64,000 nt of DNA, taken from positions 696,113 through 760,112 of the forward strand of contig JADJUE010000001.1 in assembly GCA_016710785.1 (NCBI GenBank), in the 5' to 3' direction. Positions 1 through 9,435 of the stretch are shown piece after piece. The notes below the pieces were generated by a model that did not search any database, was not told the origin of the DNA, and saw only the letters and a program-made list of their open reading frames with translations. The translations under genes and the position numbers were made by a program. Position 1 is the stretch's first letter, and every line of letters begins with the position of its first letter. The DNA is from Candidatus Epilinea brevis (GTDB lineage Bacteria; Chloroflexota; Anaerolineae; Epilineales; Epilineaceae).

Positions 1-2
1 CC

Positions 3-1883
3 GCCACCTGCGGCGCCAAGCTGGGTCCGCTGGATCTGGTCATCCTGGCCGACGAGTCTCTGTCCATGACCAAGAGCAAGGAAACCATCGGTTCAAAGCC
101 GGAGGAGCCGACGGAAACCCCGGACCCCGCCGATCCCACCGAGGATCCGGGCGGATCCATCGGTGTCCCTACGTCGGAGCCCAAGCTGAGCAACGATCCG
201 TCGTGGTGCGAGCCAAAGAGCAACCAGCTTCAGCCCACGGACACGCCCACGCCCACCAACACCCCCACGCCGCGCCGAAGGTCCACGCCACGGGCCTCGT
301 CCACGCCCACGGAGCCCAGTGGCCTCGGCAAGGCCACCGAGGTCCCGCTCGAGCCGGCCGGCGACGCGGACCTGATCCGCGAGGAGAAGAACTGGATCCG
401 CGACTTCCTGGGCCAGGACGCCATCGAGCGCGATATGAAGAGCGACCGGCTGCGGGTCGGCTTCATCTCCTTCGCCGACGGCGCGAAGGTCAAGCAGCCC
501 TTGTCCAACGACGCCTCCGACGTTCTCTCCAGCGCCAGCCGCATGCGCGGAGCGGACCTTTCCTTCATCGGCAAGGCCTTCCGTGACGTCAGCCGAACCT
601 TCGCCGGCAACGGCAGCCGGCCGGATGCCGAACGGGTCAAGGTGCTGATCATCCTTTCCGACTTCAAGTTCTGCGCCCGCGACGTCCGCGAGGCCACCCA
701 GGGCAAGGACACGCCCTTCGTCATCACCGTAGGATTCGGCCGCAGCTACAACAGCCGCTATGCCCGGGACCTGGCCTCCGACCCGCGCCTGGTCTTGAAG
801 CCCGGGGACACCAAGGAGCTGATGAACCTCTACGACGTGCTCATCGCTCCGCCCAAGCCCATCACCCTCAAGGAGCTGCGGGTTCGGGACACCCTGGCGA
901 CCCACATGCGCTACCTGCCGGACACGGCCAACCCGCCCACGGTCACCCTGACGGGGCAGACCCTGGAATGGGTCCTCCCGAGCGTTCCCGCCACCCTGAC
1001 CTACCGCCTTGAGCCCTTGGGCCCCGAGCCCGGCGTCTACCCGGTCAGCGACCTGGCCGAGTTCCTGTGGACGGATTCCCTGGATCTCCTGGGCCGCGCC
1101 GTCTTCCCGGTGCCGCAGGTGGAGATCCTGGCCCTCACGGCCACCCCGACGGCCACGGCTACCGACACGCCCGTGCCCACGGACACACCCACGGCCACGG
1201 CGTCGCCGACGCCCACCCACACGCCCACCCGCATCCCGGCTCCGGCCTACCTGCCCTACGGCCTGCGCAACTGGCCGGAGCCGGTCGCCGTTCCCACCCG
1301 CTGCCTGCCTGAAGCCCAGACCATCGACTTCGCCCTGGTGGTGGACACCTCCAACAGCATGAGCGATCCCACTCAAGCCGGCGGCCAGCGCAAGATCGAC
1401 GCCGCCGTGACCGCGGCCATGGAGGTCATCAACCTCCTCAAGGCCGGCGACCAGGCAGCGGTGGTCAGCTTCAACGGTGCGGCGGAGCTGGTCTCGCCCT
1501 TGACCGGCAACAAGGCAGCCCTGGCCGCGGCGGTGAACAGCCTGCCCACCCGGCAGGGCGCCGGCACCCGCATCGACCTGGGCCTGTCCACCGGCGCGGA
1601 GGAGCTGAACAGCAGCCGCCACCTGCCCGCCAATGTCCGGGCCATCCTCCTGGTCACCGACGGCGAGCAGCTGGACAACGGCGGCCCGCAGGCCGTCCTG
1701 GACGCCGCTTCCGCCGCCAAGGCCAGCGGCATCAAAGTCCTCACCGTGGGTCTGGGCCAGGGCATCAACGCGGATGTCCTGCGCCAGGCCGCCTCAGCCC
1801 CCAACCTCTTCTTCACCGCCCCGCGGGCCGAGGATCTGGCCCAGCTCTACCGCGAGGTCGCCCGCCTCATCCCCTGTCCTTAG
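3..1883 (+). CDS. Secreted protein with two von Willebrand A domains (5' partial)
   Basis: The frame is already open at base 3, so the N-terminus (probably including the signal peptide) lies outside the window. The first VWA domain shows a MIDAS metal site, DESLS, at about residue 17. An insert of roughly 95 residues rich in Pro, Thr, Glu and Ser separates it from the rest of that domain (LRVGFISFADGAKV, then VLIILSDF). A DUF11-like beta domain follows at about residues 285-370, then a Thr/Pro linker ending in YLPYGL near base 1250. A second, complete VWA domain begins with VVDTSNSM at about residue 448 and ends at the C-terminus. It closely resembles the C-terminal VWA domain of the 9436-13248 protein. 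VWA domains with an intact MIDAS normally bind ligands through a divalent metal; here an extracellular adhesion or scaffold role is inferred. The ligand is unknown. Confidence 0.85.
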   Translation, partial: ATCGAKLGPLDLVILADESLSMTKSKETIGSKPEEPTETPDPADPTEDPGGSIGVPTSEPKLSNDPSWCEPKSNQLQPTDTPTPTNTPTPRRRSTPRASSTPTEPSGLGKATEVPLEPAGDADLIREEKNWIRDFLGQDAIERDMKSDRLRVGFISFADGAKVKQPLSNDASDVLSSASRMRGADLSFIGKAFRDVSRTFAGNGSRPDAERVKVLIILSDFKFCARDVREATQGKDTPFVITVGFGRSYNSRYARDLASDPRLVLKPGDTKELMNLYDVLIAPPKPITLKELRVRDTLATHMRYLPDTANPPTVTLTGQTLEWVLPSVPATLTYRLEPLGPEPGVYPVSDLAEFLWTDSLDLLGRAVFPVPQVEILALTATPTATATDTPVPTDTPTATASPTPTHTPTRIPAPAYLPYGLRNWPEPVAVPTRCLPEAQTIDFALVVDTSNSMSDPTQAGGQRKIDAAVTAAMEVINLLKAGDQAAVVSFNGAAELVSPLTGNKAALAAAVNSLPTRQGAGTRIDLGLSTGAEELNSSRHLPANVRAILLVTDGEQLDNGGPQAVLDAASAAKASGIKVLTVGLGQGINADVLRQAASAPNLFFTAPRAEDLAQLYREVARLIPCP

Positions 1884-1900
1884 CGACCGCCTCGCAGCAG

Positions 1901-1936
1901 CCGAAGGCCGCTCCCCTGACCGGGGGCGGCCTTCGG
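1901..1936 (+). terminator. Strong hairpin, likely terminator of the VWA gene
   Basis: An almost perfect stem of about 15 bp (CCGAAGGCCGC pairing with its complement, 4-base loop) begins 18 bases after the VWA gene stop codon. There is no clear T-tract behind it, so it could be a weak intrinsic terminator or an mRNA 3'-end stabiliser. Confidence 0.6.
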
Positions 1937-2007
1937 GGCTGTCCGCGCTTTGTCCGCCGCGTCACTGGCACGCTCGGGCGCCCGCTCCGACGTCACCGCC
2001 GAGAGCC

Positions 2008-2013
2008 TATACT
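2008..2013 (+). promoter_or_regulatory. -10 box TATACT just upstream of the LVIVD gene
   Basis: TATACT ends nine bases before the ATG at 2023. A transcript starting about seven bases downstream would begin almost at the start codon, that is, a nearly leaderless mRNA. No convincing -35 box is seen, and no Shine-Dalgarno fits between the box and the ATG. Confidence 0.45.
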
Positions 2014-2022
2014 GCCCCCGCC

Positions 2023-4318
2023 ATGTCCCAGAGCCCCCGTTCTCGCGTCGTAGCCGGACGCCGTCGTCGCCACTTCCGGCGAATCGGCGCCATGGTCGCC
2101 GTCGTTCTCCCACTAGGATTCCTGAACTCCGGGCTGTTGCTTCCCCGGCCGGCGCCCCCCGCTCCGGCTTTCGCCCGCACCGCTGCCCAAGCCGCCACCT
2201 CGTTAGCCGACCTGCCCACCGCCCCGACCGCCGACGTCCTCCAATTCGGCGGTCCCGTCAGCGCCCTGGCCCAGGCCCCCGACGGCCGCTGGATCTACGC
2301 CGGGATGGGCGCGCGCCTGGCGGTGGTCGATGCCGCCGATCCGGCGAACCCACGGCTGACAGCCCTCCTGCCGCTCAGCCAGCCGCCCACCGCCATGCTC
2401 CTGGTGGCGGCCGGAGCCATGGTGGAGCCGGACCAGGCTGAACCGTGGGCGCAGCTCGACTCGCTGGTTCAGGCGGTCCATCCGGGTCAGGCGGTCCGGC
2501 CAGCCCAGTCAGCAACGAAGGCCCAGTCCGAGACGCCTCCCCTGCTCTACGTAGCCGCCGGCACCGCCGGCGTCGCGGTGCTGACCGTAGCCCAACCCGA
2601 CGCGCCGGAGCTGCTGGGCTGGATCGACACCGACTGGTTTGCCTTCGACATCGCCCTGGACGCCCGCCATGAACGCCTGGTCGTCGCCGACGGCGGCGCC
2701 GGCCTGGCGGTCTATGACCTGCGCGACCCCGCCGCTCCCCTCCGCCTGGGGGCGGTGGACACGCCGTCCGAGGCGCGGGCCGTGGCCTTGGATCCCAGCG
2801 GCTTGCTGGCCTACGTCGCCGACTGGGGGCGGGGCCTGGCGGTCATCGACCTGGCCGACCCGGCCGCGCCGCGGCTGCTGGGAGGCGTGGACAGCCCCGG
2901 AGAGGCTGTCGATGTCGCGCTGGATGCGAATTGGGTCTACCTGGCGGACCGCGACGGGGGCCTGGCGGTCATCGACGTGGCCGACCCGACCGCGCCGCGC
3001 CTCGCTGTCAACGTTGCGCCGGCGCGCGCCGGCGCGCCTGAGGCGCTGCGCGTCGATCCAGACGCGAACCGCGTCTACCTTGCCGACGGTAGTGGCGGCG
3101 GCCTCCGCTGGCTGCGGCGGTCAGCGCCCGGGCTGCTGGCCGACGGCGGGTCGCTGGACCTCGAGGGGCAGCCGGTGGCGCTGGACCTCCTGGGCGGCGG
3201 CCGGCGGCTCGCCGTGGCCAACGCCCGGCTCGGCCTGCAGCTCCTGGACCGCGGGGGATGGCGCCGGCAGTTCGGGTCCCCAGCTCCTGGGCCTGCTCCT
3301 CAGCCCGTCCTTCGTCGAAGGGGTGGCCCTGGACCCGGCACGGGGCCTCGCCTTCCTGGCCGATGCCTACGGCGGGGTGCTGGTGGTGGACCCAGGATCG
3401 GCGTTCCATTCCGATCCGGCCAGTCCACAAGACCCGACCGGCCGGCCCGATGCGGCGTCCCCTTCCGGCCCCCCGGCCCTGCCGCGCGTCGTCGGCCGCC
3501 TCGTCACCGGCGCCGCCACCCATGACCTGGCCCTTGCCGGCGACCGCGCCTACGTGGCCGACGCCGGCGCCGGCCTGCGCGCGGTGGATATCACCGATCC
3601 GGCCGCCCCGCGCGACCTGGGCGCCGCCGACACGCCCGGCGAGGCCTTGGGGATCGATCTGGATCGGGCCGCGCGGCGGGCCTACCTGGCTGACGGCCCC
3701 GGCGGGCTGCGGATCTACGACCTCTCCGAGTCCGCCTCAGCCGGGCCGCCGCGGCTCCTCGGCCAGCTGCCCCTGGCCGGCTTCGCCTGGAGCCTGCGCG
3801 TTAACCCCGCCGCCGGCCTGGTCTACCTGGCCGACCGCCTGGTGGGTCTGCGGATCATCGATGTCCGCGATCCCGCCCTACCACGCGAACGGGCCGTGTT
3901 CACGGCGGCCGGCGGGGTCTTCGAAGTGGCCCTGGCGGGTAGCCGCGCCTACCTCGCAACCGGGCAGGGCGGGCTGCGCGTGCTGGACATCAGCGACCCC
4001 GATCGGCCGCGGGACATCGGAGGCGCGGCCGGACCAGGCGCCGCCCAGGGCCTGGCGCTCCTCGGCAACCGGCTCTTCGTGACCGCCGGCACCGACGGCC
4101 TGCGCCGCCTCGACCTGCGCGACCCTGACCGGCCGCGCCCCGACGCCACCTGGGCCTTGGAAGGGCTGACCGAGCGCATCGCTGTCGAGGAAGCCGCCGC
4201 GGGCGCCCTGAGGCGGGTCTTCGTCGCCTGCGAATGGGGCGGGCTGGCCATCGTGACGCCCCGGGACCAGACTGAAGATCCACTGGTGTTGCCATGGCTC
4301 AGCGCTGCCGGCCGATGA
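2023..4318 (+). CDS. LVIVD-repeat beta-propeller exported protein, frameshifted near 3255
   Basis: The protein has an Arg-rich N-terminus and a hydrophobic segment (signal peptide or anchor) at about residues 22-40. It then carries at least eight repeats of about 43 residues of the LVIVD type, with cores such as LAVIDLADPAAPRLLG, LRAVDITDPAAPRDLG and LRIIDVRDPALP. LVIVD proteins fold as beta-propellers at the cell surface; their ligands are mostly unknown. The reading frame changes from frame 1 to frame 2 at the G5 run 3253-3257. Removing one G joins the two halves smoothly, and repeats continue on both sides, so this is either a sequence error or a very recent mutation. The C-terminus ends in VLPWLSAAGR, a motif shared with other exported proteins here. 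The ATG at 2023 is chosen because the signal segment starts there and a -10 box lies just before it. Confidence 0.8.
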
Positions 4319-4372
4319 CGCCTACTCCCGGCCCCACATGCTAAGCTCTCGCCGCAGCAATACGGAAGCCCG

Positions 4373-5941
4373 ATGGAATCGCAATCCGATCCGCGCAACG
4401 CGTCGAAGCCCCGCCCACCCGAATGGGTCTGGGCCGCTTTCGTGCTGGCCGGCGCAGCCCTCATCCGCTGGCCGCATCTGCAGCGGATCCCTCGCTTCAC
4501 CGACGAGGTGCTGCTGTGGCGGCTGGCCGTTGACGTGCTGCAAGGCGGTTACCGACCGCTGGTGTTCGAGGACACCGGCTACAACGGGCCGATCCTCATC
4601 TATCTACTGGCCGCCCTGCGCTCGGCAACGTCAGCGGTGACCGCGCCACGCCTGCTGGCCCTGGCCCTGGGCAGCGGCTCCGTGCTCTTGGTCTACCTGC
4701 TGGGTCGCGAGCTGCGAGGCCGGTCCGCGGGCCTCGTGGCGGCGGCCTTCATGGGCATTTCCGCGACACCGGTCCTGGTGTACAGCCATGTCCTGCACAT
4801 GACCAGCCTGGCGGTCCCACTCCTGTGTCTGAGCTACTGGGCGGCCACGCAAGCGGAGCGGCGCGGCTCCGGACCCTGGCTGCTGCTCACCGCCGTCAGC
4901 GCCGGATTGGCGGTGCAGACCCACCCGCTCTGCGCGGCCTTCCTGCCCGGACTGCTCCTGTGGCTGTGGCGCCGGCCGCCGTGGCGCCGGCGGCTGATCG
5001 GACCGTGGGGCGCCCTCGCCTTGCTGGTCCTACTGGCGGCCTACAGTCCCGTCATCGTCCACCTCCTGCGCGCCCCGGGCGGCGAGGCCGGCCCCGCCCT
5101 CTCAGGGGTGGCCGAGGATCTGGGGAGGCATCTGTTCCGCGGCCAGCCCTACGCCAAGTACGCCAAGGGCATGGTCAACCTGTCCCGTTCGCTGATGGAT
5201 GCCCTGAGCGGCACCGCGCATGACGCGGCCCGGCCCGCCGCGCAGGATCCGTTGGTCTGGTTGATGCTGGGTCTGGTCCTGGCCGGCCTCTGGTCCTCAG
5301 CCCGCCGCGGTCGTGACCTACCCTTGCACCTGACGGTCTCGGCCATGATCTGCCTGCCCCTGCTGATGGCGGAGTACGACAACACCCTTCTGGCCCGCTA
5401 CAGCGGTCTGGCCTTGCCGGCGCTGCATCTGGCCATCGGCGTGGGAGCGGCGGACTGGCTGCAGCGACCTTGGGCCGGCGGTCGGGATCCTGGCCGAAAC
5501 TTCAGCACGGCGTCATCGGCGCTGCTCATCACCATCGCCCTCGCGGCCTTGGCCGGTCGGCTGATAGTCCATTACCGCGTCGAGAGCGCCGCGCGGCGCA
5601 GCAACGACGACCTCTTGACCATCGCCTCCCTGGCCGAGGCCAGCGGGCAGCCGGTGGTCCTGGACGGACGCATCAAGCGTACGAACGGCCGGGGCACCGG
5701 CCCCAGCGGCGTGCTGCAGGGTATCTTCGCCTGGCGGGGCGTGGAGCTGAAGAAGCAGAGCGATCCGACGGAACTGGACGCCTACCTGCAAGCCATCAGC
5801 TGGCCCGCCCAGGTCGTCCTGTCCGATGACACGCTGCCGCACCTGGATGCGGGTCTCCTCCTGCGGCCTGTACCCGCCGGCCATGTCGCGCCGATCAGCG
5901 ACGTGGGCGGCTGGGGTCTGTACGCCCTGGAGCCTCGCTGA
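4373..5941 (+). CDS. GT39/ArnT-like integral membrane glycosyltransferase
   Basis: This is a 522-residue protein with about 10-12 hydrophobic segments. The first periplasmic loop carries DEVLLW at about residues 41-46; the Asp-Glu pair in this loop is the catalytic signature of PMT_2/GT39-type (GT-C fold) glycosyltransferases. Members move sugar from a polyprenyl-phosphate sugar to proteins or lipids on the outer face of the membrane. The C-terminal 120 residues are soluble. The next gene, on the opposite strand, encodes another protein of the same general type, and the two 3' ends overlap by 47 bp. Acceptor and donor cannot be told from sequence. Confidence 0.8.
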   Translation: MESQSDPRNASKPRPPEWVWAAFVLAGAALIRWPHLQRIPRFTDEVLLWRLAVDVLQGGYRPLVFEDTGYNGPILIYLLAALRSATSAVTAPRLLALALGSGSVLLVYLLGRELRGRSAGLVAAAFMGISATPVLVYSHVLHMTSLAVPLLCLSYWAATQAERRGSGPWLLLTAVSAGLAVQTHPLCAAFLPGLLLWLWRRPPWRRRLIGPWGALALLVLLAAYSPVIVHLLRAPGGEAGPALSGVAEDLGRHLFRGQPYAKYAKGMVNLSRSLMDALSGTAHDAARPAAQDPLVWLMLGLVLAGLWSSARRGRDLPLHLTVSAMICLPLLMAEYDNTLLARYSGLALPALHLAIGVGAADWLQRPWAGGRDPGRNFSTASSALLITIALAALAGRLIVHYRVESAARRSNDDLLTIASLAEASGQPVVLDGRIKRTNGRGTGPSGVLQGIFAWRGVELKKQSDPTELDAYLQAISWPAQVVLSDDTLPHLDAGLLLRPVPAGHVAPISDVGGWGLYALEPR

Positions 5942-8012
5942 TCACCGTCAGCGGCAGATCCACATGGTCGCGCCCGCCCGCCATCAGGCGCCGGCCGTCC
6001 GCCGGGTCGTAGAGCGCTATGCGCAGCAGGTAGGGTCCAGGCAGCGCCTCCGGCGGGATGGCCACCGCATGGCGGTCCTCGACGATCTCGCCCACCGACC
6101 AGCCGTCGCTCGGACGGCTGCCGCCCGCGGGCTGGCCGTCATGCTGGGCGATGAGCGTGACCGGGGCGCCCGCGTCAGCGGCATCGGACGATCCCAGATC
6201 GCCCGTCGGCCGCAGCAGCTGCACGCTGACCGCGTAGGCCGCCGAAGGCCGGGCGAGGGCCCGCCAGCGCAGGGCGACGAGCAGCAGCCGGCCGGGCGCC
6301 GGATCCGCGCCCCGCGGAAAGCAGGCCGCCTCTAGTCGGACGCCATCGGCAAAGTCCGCCGTTCCCTGCGGCGCGGCGCAGTCCAGTGCCTCCGCTAGAC
6401 CATACTGCGCCACCTGCACGTTGCCCGCCCAGCGCGTGGGACCCGCAAAGGCATGCGCCGCCAGCCAACCCGCGATGATCCCTTCCGGATCCGCATCGGC
6501 CGCCGCCCACCACAGGGCGGTCAACTGCCGCCGGCCGCGCACGGCCTCCGCCAGGGCGGCCACGGTACGCGCCGCATCCGGCGGGCGCTGGGCGGGCAGG
6601 GCCAACACCGGCAGGCCCGGATCGTAATAGGCCCAGACCTCCGCCTGACCCGGAGCGCAGAGCAGCACCAGGTCCTGGCGCGGATCACCCTGCGCCGCCA
6701 GCTCACGGGCCACGCCGGCATAGTCGTCGCGCAGACCCGGCGCGCGATAGATGCTGGGCAGCGCCGCCGCGGCGGGCAAGAGCCCCCCCATCGCCACCAG
6801 GCCGATGCCCACCATGGCCCCCAGAGCCCGCCGCGATCCCCGCCACGCATCCGAGGTCGCCTGAGCCACCGCCGCCGCGACCGCCAGACACCAGCCCGGC
6901 GCCGCCGTCAGCAAGAACTTCTGAAACGCATCCCCCAACAAGCCCAGGCCGAACATCAGCGCCAGGGGCGCACCCAGCCACAGCAGCAAGGTCGCGCCGC
7001 CAGCATCGCGACGCAAAGACCACAAGCCCAGCAGCGGGAGGACGAGGGCCAACAACAGGATGACGCGGACCGCCCAGACAGCCGGCTCGCCCGTCAGCCC
7101 CAGGTTCGTCTCCAGCAGGACCGAAGGGTCAGGACCCAGAGGACCAAAGGCGAACGTGCGACCCAACAGCGGCAGGGCCTCCCGCAGCGGCGGACCCTGC
7201 CCGCCGGCCGGCCAATGGGTGACGGCCCGCCAGGCCGTGGGCAGCCAAGGGCTGAACAGAAGGATCGCGGGCAGGTTGAGGCGCAGGAGGGGAGCGATCA
7301 CCGCCGGCCACCAGCCGGCCCGCGGCGACCGTCGCCACAGGGCGATCAGCAGGAAGAGGTCGGCGGCGGCCAGGACGATGGGAAAGCTGTAATGGGTCCA
7401 GAGACCGGCGGCGGCGCTGAGGATGAAGACAATGGCCGGGAGGCTTCCGATGGGCCATGGGGTTGGAGGATCGCGGCGAACGAGTCGCAGCGCCGCCCAG
7501 AAGAGCATGCCGCTCTCGAGGGCCAGCAGGCTGTACATCCGCGCTTCCTGGCTGTAATGGATGAGGAAGGGGTTGACCGCCGCCAGGAGCGCGGCCGTCA
7601 GGGCGAGCGCGGATGTCCGCGATGCCCTTCCTCCGTCATCCCTCCCCAGCAGCAGCCCGATGCGGTACACCACCCATACCAGCACTACCCCGCAGAGCGC
7701 GGACAGCGATCGCATGCCCCAGGCATCACCCCCGGCCCCCAGGCACCACGCCTTCAGCAGCCAGTAATAGCCTGGCGGATGGATGTCCTGCGCCGCCGCC
7801 GTTGCGATCGCCCCGAAGCCGCGCCGCAACATCGCCCAGCTGTTGCCCTCGTCGCTCCACAGGCTGGAGCCGTCCAGGCGCAGCCAGCGCAGACCGGCCG
7901 CCAGAGCGAGGATGGCGCCCAGGAGCCACGATCGAACGCCAAGACCGCCGAGACCGGCCGCAGATGGATGGCCGATCGGATACCCGCCCCCGCGGTCGCC
8001 CTTAAGCAGCAT
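5895..8012 (-). CDS. GT39-family (PMT_2) membrane glycosyltransferase with soluble C-terminal domain
   Basis: The 705-residue protein has a hydrophobic N-terminal two-thirds with many membrane spans. It carries LWSDEGNSW at about residues 44-52 and HPPGYYWLLK soon after, both typical of the first and second loops of PMT_2 transferases. The C-terminal 250 residues are soluble, including an Ig-like stretch near the end. The ATG at 8012 is chosen over longer upstream frames because those run antisense-like through the small gene 8002-8301. This start overlaps that gene's end by 11 bp, which suggests translational coupling. The 3' end overlaps the convergent glycosyltransferase gene. Confidence 0.82.
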   Translation of the reverse strand: MLLKGDRGGGYPIGHPSAAGLGGLGVRSWLLGAILALAAGLRWLRLDGSSLWSDEGNSWAMLRRGFGAIATAAAQDIHPPGYYWLLKAWCLGAGGDAWGMRSLSALCGVVLVWVVYRIGLLLGRDDGGRASRTSALALTAALLAAVNPFLIHYSQEARMYSLLALESGMLFWAALRLVRRDPPTPWPIGSLPAIVFILSAAAGLWTHYSFPIVLAAADLFLLIALWRRSPRAGWWPAVIAPLLRLNLPAILLFSPWLPTAWRAVTHWPAGGQGPPLREALPLLGRTFAFGPLGPDPSVLLETNLGLTGEPAVWAVRVILLLALVLPLLGLWSLRRDAGGATLLLWLGAPLALMFGLGLLGDAFQKFLLTAAPGWCLAVAAAVAQATSDAWRGSRRALGAMVGIGLVAMGGLLPAAAALPSIYRAPGLRDDYAGVARELAAQGDPRQDLVLLCAPGQAEVWAYYDPGLPVLALPAQRPPDAARTVAALAEAVRGRRQLTALWWAAADADPEGIIAGWLAAHAFAGPTRWAGNVQVAQYGLAEALDCAAPQGTADFADGVRLEAACFPRGADPAPGRLLLVALRWRALARPSAAYAVSVQLLRPTGDLGSSDAADAGAPVTLIAQHDGQPAGGSRPSDGWSVGEIVEDRHAVAIPPEALPGPYLLRIALYDPADGRRLMAGGRDHVDLPLTVISEAPGRTDPSRPRR

Positions 8013-8301
8013 CCGGCTCGAAGCTGTGCCAGTCCCCATCCGTCCAACTGGGATCCCCCTGCAGCAGGGCGCGAAAGGCCAGGTAACGCGCATGCTGCCC
8101 CGGATCGGCGGCATTGCGCTCGTAGGCCGCCTGGTCCGTGAAGAACACCGCCAGCCACACCTCGTCGTCACGCCCGTCGGGGAACATGAGGTGCGAGCCG
8201 ATGAAGCCCGGCACCGGCACGCGCTCGCCGGCGGCGATGGCCGCCAGCAGCGCCGGACGGTCTTCCGGCCGGACCGAGCCGCGCATGAGGGTTCCGTACA
8301 T
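8002..8301 (-). CDS. Small ABM/YciI-like dimeric alpha-beta barrel protein
   Basis: This is a 99-residue soluble protein. The pattern of beta strands and amphipathic helices (GFIGSHLMFPDGRDDEVWLAV, then AYERNAADPGQHARYLAFRA) fits the ferredoxin-like fold of small monooxygenase (ABM) or antibiotic-resistance-type proteins, whose catalytic roles vary. It is the first gene of a two-gene unit with the GT39 enzyme, whose ATG lies inside its last codons. No cofactor site is visible, so the function is left open. Confidence 0.65.
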   Translation of the reverse strand: MYGTLMRGSVRPEDRPALLAAIAAGERVPVPGFIGSHLMFPDGRDDEVWLAVFFTDQAAYERNAADPGQHARYLAFRALLQGDPSWTDGDWHSFEPDAA

Positions 8302-8556
8302 CGCTGACCTCCAGAACTGGGAGCCCGCAGGGCCGACGATCGCCCTCCGGTCGGCTCACGATAGCGGCACACGGGGACGACCGTCAACCTGCTGGGCGAG
8401 GGAGAGGATCCACTACGGCATGACCGGCTATGACTACACATCCATGGAACGTGAGGGCTACAATGTCATGAACTCACGGCCACGCCAACAGAGGAGCCCC
8501 AACACGCCAGCCGCTACTCTCAGTATCCTTCGGGGTGCGGTACTTGGAGGCATGAC

Positions 8557-9372
8557 ATGACTGCGACTGACGATCGGGTCGTCACCTTTCACCGCCTGCA
8601 CGCCTCCGGGTGCTTCGTGATGCCGAACCCGTGGGACGCGGGGAGCGCGCGGGCATTGGAGCAGATGGGTTTCAAGGCCCTGGCGACGACGAGTGCCGGC
8701 TTCGCCTGGACGCTGGGCCGCGCGGACAATCAGATCACGCGCGATCAGGCGCTCGAGCATCTCCGGACCATCGCGGCCGCCGTGAAGGTGCCCGTGAACG
8801 CAGATTTCGAGGGCGGCTTCGCGGTCGAGCCGCAGCATGTCGCCGCCAACGTGAAGCTGGCCGCAGCCACCGGCATCGCGGGACTTTCGATCGAAGACTC
8901 CACCGGCGACGATGCACATCCGCTCCATGACTTCGATCTGGCGGTGGAACGTGTGCGGGCCGCACGGCAGGCGATCGACGAGAGCGGCACCGGCGTCCTG
9001 CTCACCGGCCGCTCCGAGGGATTCGTCTGCGGGCGCCCCGACATTGACGAGACGATCCGGCGGCTGCGAGCCTATTCGGAAGCCGGCGCCGACTGCCTCT
9101 ATGCCCCGCGGATCGAGACCGTCGAGCAGATCACCGCGATCATCGCCGCGGTGTCTCCCAAGCCGGTGAACCTGTTGATCAACGCACCCTTCATCACGGT
9201 TGCCGAGGCGGCGGCCCTGGGCGTGCGCCGAATCAGCGTGGGCGGCACGCTGGCACGCACCGCTTGGGCTGGATTCCTACAGGCCGCCGGCGAAATCATG
9301 GACACCGGGACCTTCTCCTGCTTCCAGCAGCTGCCGAAGGTCGATGAATTGTTTGGCAATCGGCTGGGCTAG
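8557..9372 (+). CDS. Isocitrate lyase/PEP mutase family protein
   Basis: The 271-residue TIM-barrel protein belongs to the ICL/PEPM superfamily, which cleaves or forms C-C or P-C bonds next to a carboxylate. Visible signatures are MPNPWDAGSA at the first strand, NADFEGGF in the metal-binding position, GLSIEDS and LLTGRSEGF, in the usual order and spacing. The lysate-type catalytic KKCGH loop of true isocitrate lyase is absent, so it belongs with the 2-methylisocitrate lyase-like or oxaloacetate decarboxylase-like members; the substrate is undetermined. GGAGG lies nine bases before the ATG. It is transcribed alone and divergently from the 8002-8301 gene. Confidence 0.88.
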   Translation: MTATDDRVVTFHRLHASGCFVMPNPWDAGSARALEQMGFKALATTSAGFAWTLGRADNQITRDQALEHLRTIAAAVKVPVNADFEGGFAVEPQHVAANVKLAAATGIAGLSIEDSTGDDAHPLHDFDLAVERVRAARQAIDESGTGVLLTGRSEGFVCGRPDIDETIRRLRAYSEAGADCLYAPRIETVEQITAIIAAVSPKPVNLLINAPFITVAEAAALGVRRISVGGTLARTAWAGFLQAAGEIMDTGTFSCFQQLPKVDELFGNRLG

Positions 9373-9435
9373 CGACGCATCCGGCGACCAGATGCCCCCT
9401 TGCCCCGCCTTGCCGCTTCTGCCATCATCCCTACC

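Noticed and set aside
3250..3300. Programmed ribosomal frameshift in the LVIVD gene
   Set aside because: There is no slippery heptamer with a downstream pseudoknot of the usual form. Similar breaks occur in unrelated genes here, so a base-level error is simpler.
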